DNA from: Trichomonas tenax
Lineage: Eukaryota > Parabasalia > Trichomonadida > Trichomonadidae
Reading direction: 5' to 3'
Length of the DNA: 10,205 bases
Assembly (NCBI GenBank): GCA_023091735.1
Contig: JALKBU010001500.1
Span: 1 to 10,205 of the forward strand
The translations under genes were made by a program, and so were the position numbers. Position 1 is the first letter of the stretch. Each line of letters starts with the position of its first letter. Below the pieces are notes generated by a model, which was not told the origin of the DNA, ran no database searches, and worked only from the letters and a program-made list of their open reading frames with translations. Positions 1 through 7,732 of the stretch are shown piece after piece.

Positions 1-8
1 TTGTCCAT
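1..8 (-). CDS. possible start of a gene running off the left edge
   Basis: Only the first codons (ATG GAC, then two bases) lie inside the window, so no function can be given. The reason to list it is the promoter geometry: a consensus trichomonad initiator lies just upstream and would give a 5' UTR of 7 nt, which is typical of trichomonad mRNAs. The ATG is otherwise unsupported and could be chance. Confidence 0.3.
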
Positions 9-18
9 TAAAAGTGAC
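9..18 (-). promoter_or_regulatory. initiator (Inr) element, GTCACTTTTA
   Basis: Read on the minus strand, this is GTCACTTTTA, which contains TCACT and matches the trichomonad initiator consensus TCA(+1)Y(T/A). The +1 adenine would be position 15, 7 nt before the ATG at position 8. The identical 10-mer occurs upstream of the RPL5 gene at 9617-9626, also on the minus strand. The match and spacing are seen directly; promoter function is inferred. Confidence 0.4.
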
Positions 19-336
19 ATTCTTAAGGCAGCCCCTTTAATACTTTGGGTGAATAACCCAACAATATATTGAAAAATTTGAAGTTTTGAAATTTTTGGAG
101 CATCACATTGTAAACCTAAAATAAATCTATTTGCATTATTTATTTTTCAAAATTTTTACGATTTTTCTATTGAAAGATCAAAAAACACAAAAAAATTCCA
201 TAAATAATGTTCAAAACATCATTGTCGGGCACTCAATGGAGAAAAAAATAAAATGGCCGAACAATCTCGTCGGACAATTTCCGATCCTTAATTCTCTATC
301 TTTCTGCGCTAAACACACCTTTGCACACCCTATATA

Positions 337-1230
337 TTACTCATCGTATGAAATTGCAATACCTAATGATGTAGCAATAAAAATTGTAGTTAATGCTTTC
401 TGTCTCACATGTAAATTTCCAGATTTAGAGTACTGGGTTATCGAGTTGGTAATTAGAGAATCTTTGCAAAATTTATCAATCCATAGATTAGTGCAGACTG
501 GAAACATACTACTAATTAAAATTAAACCACTAATTATAATATTGTCTTGTATATCAAGAAGCATTTCTTTAATACAACTATATAAATACATATGAAAATT
601 TCACTCCTTTTTATGTAATCAACTGGGTCAATGTTCTGGAAAAATTGAAATACGTTATCGATAAAAACCACTGATTCAAATAATAGTCTGGGATCATGGG
701 TTTCTGACAACAAAGCTTTAAAATTCAATTCTGAAATAATGATCGCGCACAATTGTTGTTCGTAATTTAGAAGTATTCTAAGCATGAATATTGATTCTGT
801 TAATAGTGTACTATTTTTTTCGATATTTATGATTTGAATAAGTTGATTCGCTAAAGGCATAGAATGCATAATAAAGTGAAAGACATCAATTCTATTCAGG
901 TCTAATAGTTTATGAAAAATTCTGATGATCACCTGCTGGATGATGATATTTTTTGTTATTAGTAAGTCCAATAGTGGTAATAAATAATTAGACTGAACTA
1001 AGTTTAACGACTTTTAACAATTTAAAGCTGACTCCAATGACAATAAAATATTCATGAGGTTATCATCATTTTCTTCGATAGTGCATAATTCAAGAAAATA
1101 GTCTATGCTTTCATCCATCTGTTCAGATTCCTTCAAGGAGGGATTTTGTCAACCTGGACTCTGCTCTTTGTAATCCATTATAGAATCCAATTAAAATTTT
1201 TGATGTAAACTCCGATAATTTCATAATATA
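337..1230 (-). pseudogene. broken gene for a helical-repeat (ARM/HEAT-like) protein
   Basis: Two minus-strand open stretches in different frames (about 971 down to 534, and 591 down to 337) read as one leucine/isoleucine-rich alpha-solenoid. Short amphipathic helices repeat, for example LLDLLITKN, FMLRILLNYEQQL, FIDNVFQFF and VRQKALTTIFIATSL. A frameshift near 590-600 separates them. Upstream, the first frame continues through a TAA at 1016-1014 into EQMDESIDYFLELCTIEEN. Further upstream it becomes uncertain: a TGA at 1151-1149, or a jump to another frame reading RLTKSLLEG. The 5' part meets the transposase relic at about 1230. Importin-like or other ARM/HEAT proteins are the nearest idea from helix pattern only; no family-specific motif is visible. 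It is either a dead gene or a gene truncated by a transposon. Confidence 0.5.
1204..1212. repeat. left copy of direct repeat TGTAAACTC
   Basis: The same nine bases occur at 2832-2840, so the pair brackets the transposase relic (1230-2792). It could be a remnant of a target-site duplication. However, PIF/Harbinger elements normally duplicate 3 bp, and no inverted repeats lie just inside. Chance is a real alternative. Confidence 0.25.
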
Positions 1231-2792
1231 TGGAAGAAAGCTTGGATCAACTATTTGAGTTAGAAAAAAGACGAGACCAAGAAATGCTTGAAATGTATGA
1301 AGTTCATCAACAACCGCCACCACGACTCCGTAAACAATTAGCTATTACATATGAAAAATTGCGTTATGACGAAGAAAAATTTTAAAAAACTACAAATTTC
1401 AGCGTAAATGAGTTTGATACATTATTTAATTCTATATGTTATGAATTGGCAAGGGATGTTCATGTGAACTCCATGGCATCCCCTAGAGACCGCCTCCTCA
1501 TTACGTTGGTTTTTCTCAAACTAGCACCAACATTTTTTTCCTCGGACAATGTTTTGATGTCAGCGAATCTTATGCTAGAGATCTTGTCATTAATACGATA
1601 CATTTAATCTCAATACCACTTCAGTAGAGATTTATAAAGTGGGAATCAGTAACACAAAGACTTACAGGCTTGGTTGCCTTAAACATTGCACATTTTCCAA
1701 ATCTTCTAGGTGCAGTCGACGCTACTGTTCATGAAATTGAATGCCCTCTTATTGGTGGTCAAAGATTTTACTCTGAGAAGCACAAATTGGATACAATAAA
1801 GATTGAAGCATTTGTTAGCCCACGTGGGCTTCTTATCCACTGGTCAATTAGTGTTCCAGGCTCAGTTCATGATAAATAACTCTTCGTGTCGTCTTCATTA
1901 AAGATTATTATTCAAAATAACATCCTTATGGAAAGACAAAGATTTGGCAGGGAAATTGTGTATTTAGCTGATCTGGGATATCAGGGTTTTCGTGAGATTT
2001 TTGAAGCCAATGTTATTTTGCCATTCAAAAAACAGCTAATGGAGAATTGAACAATGAACAAAAAGATTTTAGCAAAAAGGTAAGCAAACATAGGATCATT
2101 GTCGAAAACTACTTCAGTAGACTCAAAGTTTTATGGAAAATATGCAGCCATATCTTTACACTCAAGCTTGAAGAATATAATATAACATGGGACCTCTGTG
2201 CGGTAATTACAAATTTGTATTGTATGCTTCATCCACTGCGCCGCGAAGGACGCATACCAATTTTCAATCCTGAAGATCCATACTTAATCAATGGAGTCAA
2301 TGATAGAGATTTTCGCGATAATGAATTTCGTTCCGGTTCGGGAGAAATTGTAGCATATTTAAATCAGTTATTACAAGAAAATGTCAATTGTTAAACTGTA
2401 ATGCGCATATTATTCGGGACCAGAGACATGAAGATATCATTGATTTACAACAACATCTCGCAATTAATTAACAAGTAGCACAGGCACAAAATCAACAAAA
2501 AGCACCTGATTCCAAAGTTGAAGCGAAAATAAAATCAGCAAAACCAGTTGAAATTGCTCCTACGGAACCAGAACAATCAAGATTCCAGAATCATATTGAC
2601 AATGACAATGCAAATCTTCCAACTTCGCGTGCTTCTCCCACAATTAGTTCCATTGGGCAACAAATTAATAGCCGCGAGGCGTTAATAAGGAGTAATCGCG
2701 AAAAGGCTCAAAAGATGCATGCTCAAATGATAGATACTTACTATGAATTGGTGAAAGAAGCTAATAATCGAAGTCCAAAAGCAAGAAAATGA
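1230..2792 (+). pseudogene. decayed PIF/Harbinger-type (HARBI1-like, DDE_Tnp_4) transposase
   Basis: The intact protein would cut and paste its own transposon using a DDE metal-binding triad. Order of parts: an N-terminal segment from the ATG at 1230 (MEESLDQLFELEKRR); a helical DNA-binding-like segment with SPRDRLLITLVFLK; then the catalytic domain. The domain shows GAVDAT (first Asp, codon 1718-1720), a KHK motif, PGSVHDK, LADLGYQG (second Asp, 1970-1972), LPFKK, and HRIIVENYFSRLK (Glu, 2104-2106). This order and these motifs match DDE_Tnp_4. A Gln/Ala/Lys-rich tail runs to a TGA at 2790-2792. The gene is dead. It has nonsense codons at 1383 (TAA), 1625 (TAG), 1877 (TAA) and 2469 (TAA). It also has three one-base losses: in the T run 1533-1539, in the A run 2027-2032, and near 2370-2395. 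All three catalytic residues survive. No terminal inverted repeats were recognised. Confidence 0.85.
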
Positions 2793-2831
2793 AATATTTG
2801 TCATTGTATTATACTAAATGTTTGTTTCAAG

Positions 2832-2840
2832 TGTAAACTC
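2832..2840. repeat. right copy of direct repeat TGTAAACTC
   Basis: Partner of 1204-1212, lying 40 nt beyond the last codon of the transposase relic. See the left copy for the interpretation and its weakness. Confidence 0.25.
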
Positions 2841-2849
2841 GAGAATATG

Positions 2850-4140
2850 TTTTCTTTTTCTGCAGAGATCTTGAAGTATCTTGTTGCTATTTTGTTGTTC
2901 CTTCTGACGCTGATTCCAGAGCAGCAATGTATAGCTGTTTATTTTTTATGTGTTATCTTGATCTGCCGACATTTTTGATTCTACGAAGTGTGAATAACAT
3001 CCTTCTTAACTCCAAGACCGTTCTTGAGAATGATTACGTAGTAGTTCTTTTCTTCAGCATCATCGATGTCTTCATAGAGTTTCGTGTAGTAAGCCGCTCC
3101 TTGGCCATCAAGTATAACAGCAATGTTCACTCATTTTTAAGTAGATCTCTTCCATTCCATCGGCATGATCAACACCAAACCGAAGATGTACTGACCATCA
3201 ATGTCGTTCTCAAAGTCAGCGAGTATCTTGAATTACTCACCAGTGTCAGTCATTGCCTGTTTGTCGTCTCAGTATTCTTAAGATAAATGCTGCTGCATCG
3301 TCTTCGTTCACTACTGTGTTGAGTTTCATAATGACAGGTTTGACTTGAGCGCTTGTGTCGCCACTGTTTGTAGCTTTCTTGAGAGCTTTCTCGATCTCCA
3401 TGGAACAATTTTCTGGAATGATTTCCGGTGCAACGAGAGAAGAATCGAGGCATTGTGAGATGGAGAATAATATTTGGAGCAATGTATTTTTACCACTATT
3501 CCTACAATAAGCTTCCATATTTGACTTTGCAAGTTCAAAGTGTTTAGGCTCGTTGACTTGATTCTTCTGCTTTTCTTCGTTTTCTGCTGCTTTCTTTTAA
3601 TCATCTTATTTTTGAATTCTTCTAGGTTCTGCTTATTCTGCTTACTCCTTGATTCTATCTTCCGCAAATTTTCTTTCGACTGATTCGTCATCGAGTTTCA
3701 TAGTGATTTTTTTGCTCTTCTATGAGCCTTCTCGTTCAATCACTAGAAAGTTGCGCCATCTTCTCCTTCATATGCAAATTTAGGCTCTTCATCTCTTAGC
3801 TTAGCTGCGAGGATGCTCTTCCCCTTTATTCTTACTAGCTGCGCTTTGTTCTTTTCTTTTTCGAGCTCAAACTGATTCGCGAGTCTCTTTTGAACTTGTT
3901 CGGCTGTTTCGTCTTCAGCTTCAATTTATTCTTCTGTTTCAGTTTGGAATATCAAACAAATTAATTCATGATGAATGTGTCTGCTTAAGGCAGTACTGAG
4001 CCTGTGTTCGAACTTATTCTTGCCTTTGAGAATGGTTTAATCTTTGATATTCTTGTTTATGGATTCAATTTTGAAGTTTCTCAACGATAAGATAATGAAA
4101 TCTTCTCCATCACTCCATTTGTGCCGTTTGAAGTTGATTG
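2850..4140 (-). pseudogene. heavily decayed gene for a charged, coiled-coil-rich protein of unknown family
   Basis: A single long protein can be followed on the minus strand across frames. It begins near KRHKWSDGEDFIIL (about 4125) and KGKNKFEHRLSTAL. A Lys/Glu-rich coiled-coil stretch follows (QVQKRLANQFELEKEK, about 3910-3860; QKKAAENEEK homology near 3600). Then comes NSGKNTLLQILFSISQ and a helical part ending in FILRILRRQ (about 3260). The C-terminal region reads FKILADFENDIDGQYIFG, DHADGMEEIYLK, ILDGQGAAYYTKLYEDIDD and KNYYVIILKNGLGVKKD (about 3235-3000). The relic carries about ten in-frame TAA/TAG codons (for example 4039-4037, 3928-3926, 3235-3233, 2983-2981) and several frameshifts, including near 3710, 3246 and 3170. 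I do not recognise the family. The W-x-x-x-ED start is faintly Myb/SANT-like, but too weak to call. Boundaries are approximate. Confidence 0.6.
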
Positions 4141-4441
4141 CTAAGGAAAATAAACATCAAGTTATAATATAAATTGACATTAAAGACTATATAAAGAAGC
4201 TAAGAGGCATCTTAGCAACAATTGTCTAGTATATTAATATTCCGCACTTGATATTTTGAAAACGCTGATAAGAATTGAAAATCTTTATTCAAAATCATGT
4301 TTTTGTAAAAAGAACTCATTGACATATAAACTGATGTTAGGATAGTTTCCTGAAATATACCATATTATGCCTAAAAATTCTTAGTTTTGGGAATAATCAT
4401 TGACTATCAAAAACATAAATGTTACTTTTCAAACAAATTGT
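4141..4441. other. intergenic, AT-rich
   Basis: This stretch lies between the 3' end of the 427-residue coiled-coil gene and the 5' end of the decayed gene to its left. It is strongly AT-rich and has no coding stretch, RNA gene or clear repeat that I can see. It should hold the old promoter of the decayed gene, but no initiator match stands out. Confidence 0.6.
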
Positions 4442-4444
4442 TTA
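4441..4444 (-). terminator. stop-linked TAAA 3' processing motif
   Basis: The TAA stop of the 427-residue gene plus the next base gives TAAA. In trichomonads a UAAA that overlaps or closely follows the stop codon acts as the cleavage/polyadenylation signal. The sequence is seen; use as a signal is from family knowledge. Confidence 0.4.
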
Positions 4445-5725
4445 CATTTTGCCGTTCTTAAATTTATTCTGTGCAATTATTATCTTCGTTGCTTTGATCT
4501 TCTTCAAGAGTTTATCTTCTGCCTTCTTGAACTGCTCTTCGTAATCTGCGGCTTCCTTCTGTCCGCGAAGTTCGTCCTCTCTAAACATCTGGATTTGTCT
4601 ATCGAGTGACTTCTTCATCTTCTCGAGCTTCCTCTCCTTCTGCGCGTTCTCCTTCATCAAAACCGCGAGTTTTTCCCTATATCCGTTGACTTCTTCCCAC
4701 ATTTCTTTGACTCTCATGTCTCCTGATGATGATTGACCGTCATCTTCTGGTATATCCATCTCCTTTCCTGCCCATCCTCTGAGGATGTAACCGTACTTCT
4801 CCTGGGAGCTGTGAGACAGCGATTCCTTCACCTCGCGGATCTGTTCCATCTTCGATTTGTCTTTGGAAATGTGTTCATTTCTTTTCTCTTGAAGTTCTCT
4901 CTTGAGAGCAGCCAATTCGCTCTGAAGGTTGTCGCGCTCTGTTGTCCAGTCGGCTTTTGTCTTTTCTTCGGCTTCATTCAGTCTCTGTTGATAATCTAAA
5001 GCATCTGAATGTTGTCTAAGGTTATGACTGAACTTTCTGATATCAGTGATCTGCTTTTGGATCTCTATAATCTGATTTTCCTTTGATTTAATGTTTTTAG
5101 ACAAAATATTTTTCTGATCATCAATTCCGACAGTTTTACGGTTTGTGAGTTCATCATGCGCTTTCTTTGCCTTTGTGAGAAGCTGGTTCATTTGTATATA
5201 CTCACGTTTGTAGTCTTTAAGTTGCTCATTTAAGAAATTAAGATGATCTGTTGTAGATTTTTGAAGGGCATTCCATTGCTGAAGTTGATACCGAGCATCA
5301 TTGAGTTTCTTGTTCCAATTTGCTTCATCTTGCAAAAGTTGATCATATTCTTTTCTTAAGTTTCCAATAACGCCGGGTTTTTCGTTCGTTCCCTCATTTT
5401 TCATTATAGTTTCGGATTTGGCGTTCAGTGCCTTATGTCTGTTGATCAAAATCAATTCGTGTTCGCGGAGGAGATCAATTTTCTCCAGTTTCTCGTTTTC
5501 GAATAATTTTGGAGCAACACTCATAGCGTTTATTTTGCTCGATATGATTGTAACCTTGTTTTTGGCCAATTGCAGCGCACTGCGCTTTTCGACAATTTGG
5601 TCTTCTAATTCAGCGATTTTTTCCAAATTTTGTGTATTTATCTCCTTCACTTCCGATAGCCTCGATCGGAGCTCTTTTAATTCTATCGATTCTTGGTCTG
5701 CTTTGTTGAATGATTCTTCATCCAT
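4442..5725 (-). CDS. coiled-coil protein, 427 aa, unknown function
   Basis: This is an intact reading frame starting at the ATG at 5725 (MDEESFNKADQ). The frame is open four codons further, but those begin with GTG, which a eukaryote would not use. The protein is almost all helix. It has heptad-like, Glu/Lys/Gln-rich coils at about residues 8-68, 120-305 and 340-420. These are broken by a segment at about 68-80 (MSVAPKLFENE) and a non-helical linker at about 307-336. That linker holds GYILRGWAGKEMDIP and an acidic, serine-rich patch. There is no signal peptide, membrane segment or catalytic motif. The design suggests a structural, cytoskeletal or scaffold protein, but that is inference from coiled coil alone. 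The TAA stop is followed by A, giving the TAAA motif used in trichomonad 3' end formation. Gln codons are common and no in-frame TAA/TAG occurs, which supports the standard code. Confidence 0.9.
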   Translation of the reverse strand: MDEESFNKADQESIELKELRSRLSEVKEINTQNLEKIAELEDQIVEKRSALQLAKNKVTIISSKINAMSVAPKLFENEKLEKIDLLREHELILINRHKALNAKSETIMKNEGTNEKPGVIGNLRKEYDQLLQDEANWNKKLNDARYQLQQWNALQKSTTDHLNFLNEQLKDYKREYIQMNQLLTKAKKAHDELTNRKTVGIDDQKNILSKNIKSKENQIIEIQKQITDIRKFSHNLRQHSDALDYQQRLNEAEEKTKADWTTERDNLQSELAALKRELQEKRNEHISKDKSKMEQIREVKESLSHSSQEKYGYILRGWAGKEMDIPEDDGQSSSGDMRVKEMWEEVNGYREKLAVLMKENAQKERKLEKMKKSLDRQIQMFREDELRGQKEAADYEEQFKKAEDKLLKKIKATKIIIAQNKFKNGKM

Positions 5726-5755
5726 ATTTTTTGTCACGTTTTTTGGAATGTAAAC

Positions 5756-5770
5756 TTATTTCTTTTCCAT
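5756..5770 (-). promoter_or_regulatory. tiny upstream ORF (MEKK, stop) before the 427-aa gene
   Basis: An ATG at 5770 opens four codons and stops, ending about 30 nt before the main ATG at 5725. It matters only if transcription starts upstream of 5770, and no initiator match fixes the start. If trichomonad-style short leaders apply, this ATG would not be in the mRNA. Confidence 0.15.
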
Positions 5771-6456
5771 TTTTGGTTTTGCTTTGGATATAGCTTTTCG
5801 ATAGTATATATTTTATATTTTGCTCAGAAAAATATAGTATTGCCGCTGGAAAACAAATTGATCAAATTTAATTAATTTTGTAACACATCATTTTCTATTG
5901 AAAAATCATCATACATTTTTATGTATATCACATGCTTAACAGATATGATGTTAAATGCCAAAATATTGTGATATCAAAAAATATTTGATTATGGAATTAT
6001 AAACACAGTGAATTTTTTCATAATTTTTTGTGCTTTGATTATTCTATTGTTAAATCAAGATGAGTGCATGAATATGAAAAAAAAGATGGTATTCAATGAG
6101 GAAATGTGCATTAATTGAGAGCAATCAGTAAGAGTAGAGGATTAAGTTATATTCATATGGAAAATTCAATGTTAGAAATAAAAATTAATCCTAAGTGAAG
6201 ATATTTATTTATTCTAATGAGTATTCCATATGCTCACTCATCAAATTCTAAGAAGTGCATCGGTGAGATAGAGAATGTAAAGTTTCACAGATGCATTATA
6301 AGGAATATTGCGAAAATTTAATATTTAATTTAAAATAGCAAAAATCATTATAGATTCATTCCATCAGGCAGGTAGTTTTGCACTGTGTTTTTATGATTTA
6401 TAAAGTTGAAGAAGAAAAATAGTAAAATTAACGAAAAAAATCAATAATAATAAACA
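5771..6456. other. gene-free AT-rich spacer
   Basis: Nearly 700 nt lie between two genes on the same strand. The stretch is very AT-rich, with many short A/T runs and stop codons in all frames. I see no gene, gene relic, RNA gene or clear repeat. The part nearest 5771 should hold the promoter of the 427-residue gene. Confidence 0.6.
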
Positions 6457-6460
6457 TTTA
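6457..6460 (-). terminator. TAAA 3' processing motif just after the stop
   Basis: The 308-residue coiled-coil gene ends in TAA followed by T, so its stop is not itself TAAA. A TAAA begins 6 nt after the stop codon (TAATTCGAATAAA). This fits the trichomonad pattern of a UAAA at or close behind the stop codon. Confidence 0.35.
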
Positions 6461-6466
6461 TTCGAA

Positions 6467-7393
6467 TTACATTGTGGAAAGGATCTCTCGGGAGCGCTTT
6501 GGAAGTGTTGAAGAGAGTGTGTAAATATCTTTGTTCATATTTGGAACAAGATTTGCTGTTCTCGTTGTTGGCGTTGTTGCGAAGAACAGAGACCTCCTCA
6601 TAGCGTGCGGAGTTGTCTTTGTCATTCTCGCCATAATTCCACTGATATCTCCCGTTAAATTGTTCTTTCTCTTCTGAAGAGATTCCTTTTGGCGGGAAAT
6701 CTCATCATTCTTCTCCTGCCTGTGAAGATTGATGCGGTTTGTCATCGCTTCGAGCTCTTTACGTTGTCTTTCCAAGATTTGCTGTTTTTCCTTTTCCCAT
6801 TCAGAAATAGCACGATTAAAGACTTCCTTTGACTCTTTCTCTTCACGCGTTTTGATTTCCTCACGGATAATTGCAACTTGGTCCATTCTATTTTCGATAG
6901 ATAATTTTCTTTCGAGCTGATAAAGTTGAATGAGTTCTGAAGAGCGCTTTCTATACTTCGCTGGTAAGTCTTTTGGTTTGTTATTGTAATGCTGTTCTAA
7001 TTCTTTCGTGTGTCGATCTTTTAATTGATTTATTTTATTTTCTGCGTATTCTTCAAATGAATTTATCAATGACTCACTTTCATGGTTAAACTGTTCTTCA
7101 TTTTCCTGTGTGCTCGTTAATCTAAAGTCAAGATCTGAAATTTGAGATTGGCATCTTCTATTGTAAAGAGCCGTTTCTGCTCTTCTGGAGAACTTCTCCA
7201 TCATCAGTCGCGTTTGTTCAGCCTTGTCGTATTTGTTTAAACATATTTGCTTGTCGCGTTTAGATTTGAATAACGAGATATAATCGGTAAGATCGTTAAT
7301 GGTTGTCACAGGAGGGTCCTTCGCGTTCGTTGCCTCCTTGAGATAGGCCGTGCGGCCCAAATTCGTAGTTTTCATTGAAGGTAAGTTGGACAT
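6467..7393 (-). CDS. coiled-coil protein, 308 aa, unknown function
   Basis: This is an intact frame from an ATG at 7393 (MSNLPSMKTT) to TAA. Residues 1-40 are polar and probably disordered. Residues about 45-245 are helical, rich in Glu, Lys, Arg and Gln, with heptad-like spacing. Residues 250-308 are basic and Ser/Thr-rich (MTKTTPHAMRR, TPTTRTANL, LPKRSREIL). Two segments look like variants of one helical unit, about 47-74 (LNKYDKAEQTRLMMEKFSRR) and about 157-187 (ERKLSIENRMDQVAIIREEI). Proteins of this build, with basic Ser/Thr tails, are common in trichomonads and often cytoskeletal, but no named domain is visible. It is divergent from the 200-residue gene with 339 nt between the starts. 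The ATG is preceded by AATCA, an imperfect initiator. Confidence 0.9.
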   Translation of the reverse strand: MSNLPSMKTTNLGRTAYLKEATNAKDPPVTTINDLTDYISLFKSKRDKQICLNKYDKAEQTRLMMEKFSRRAETALYNRRCQSQISDLDFRLTSTQENEEQFNHESESLINSFEEYAENKINQLKDRHTKELEQHYNNKPKDLPAKYRKRSSELIQLYQLERKLSIENRMDQVAIIREEIKTREEKESKEVFNRAISEWEKEKQQILERQRKELEAMTNRINLHRQEKNDEISRQKESLQKRKNNLTGDISGIMARMTKTTPHAMRRSLFFATTPTTRTANLVPNMNKDIYTLSSTLPKRSREILSTM

Positions 7394-7732
7394 TGATTCT
7401 AAATAACGTCTAAAAATCGGTGTTTACAAATTGTAATATTTCAATTTAAAATTTTTTGTTATTAATAAACACTGCATCTAATTTGAAAACATTTTATACC
7501 AAAATTTGCAAATTATATCGAACTTTCTTCAATTTCAAACTAAAACATTATATTTTTATTGATTCATTTAATACTATAGTCAAAATAAAATAGAAATACA
7601 ATATTACAATCGGTCTAAATTCAATATTCGAAGATAAATCTAAAAATCCACTTAAAAACTGTAATTTTTATAGAAAAACAAACTTATTTTCGTCATTTTT
7701 GGTGATGTTGAGAATAAATTTTTAGATTTTAA
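7394..7732. promoter_or_regulatory. divergent intergenic promoter region
   Basis: This gap of 339 nt serves two gene starts pointing away from each other. It is very AT-rich. On the left side, a TAACG (7404-7408), similar to the core bound by trichomonad Myb factors, sits about 10 nt before the ATG of the 308-residue gene. On the right side, an initiator match precedes the 200-residue gene (7693-7697). No gene or RNA is visible inside. Confidence 0.45.
7693..7697 (+). promoter_or_regulatory. initiator-like TCATT upstream of the 200-aa gene
   Basis: TCATT matches TCA(+1)Y(T/A), with +1 at 7695, giving a leader of 38 nt before the ATG at 7733. That leader would include an out-of-frame ATG at 7705 with a six-codon ORF ending at 7725. 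This weakens the assignment or implies a short upstream ORF. Confidence 0.3.

Noticed and set aside
45..61. Short perfect hairpin TTGGGT-GAATA-ACCCAA
   Set aside because: Six-base arms are too short to separate from chance, and there is no adjacent T run, gene end or repeat partner.
131..595. Plus-strand open frame of 154 codons
   Set aside because: It begins at TTG, has low-complexity AT-driven composition, and overlaps the minus-strand solenoid relic, which makes better protein sense.
1123..1323. Minus-strand open frame opposite the transposase N-terminus, as a gene of its own
   Set aside because: Its upstream half overlaps the plus-strand transposase start, which makes better sense. Its downstream half (RLTKSLLEG) may belong to the solenoid relic, so it is treated there.
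2927..3286. Plus-strand open frame of 119 codons
   Set aside because: It is antisense to the C-terminal blocks of the unknown relic, and its Leu/Ser/Val-rich content is the mirror of that acidic, Lys-rich sequence.
1230..4140. A nonstandard genetic code with TAA/TAG read as glutamine
   Set aside because: The four intact genes contain many CAA/CAG and no internal TAA/TAG, RPL5 ends at a TAA at its natural length, and the relics also carry frameshifts that a code change would not explain.
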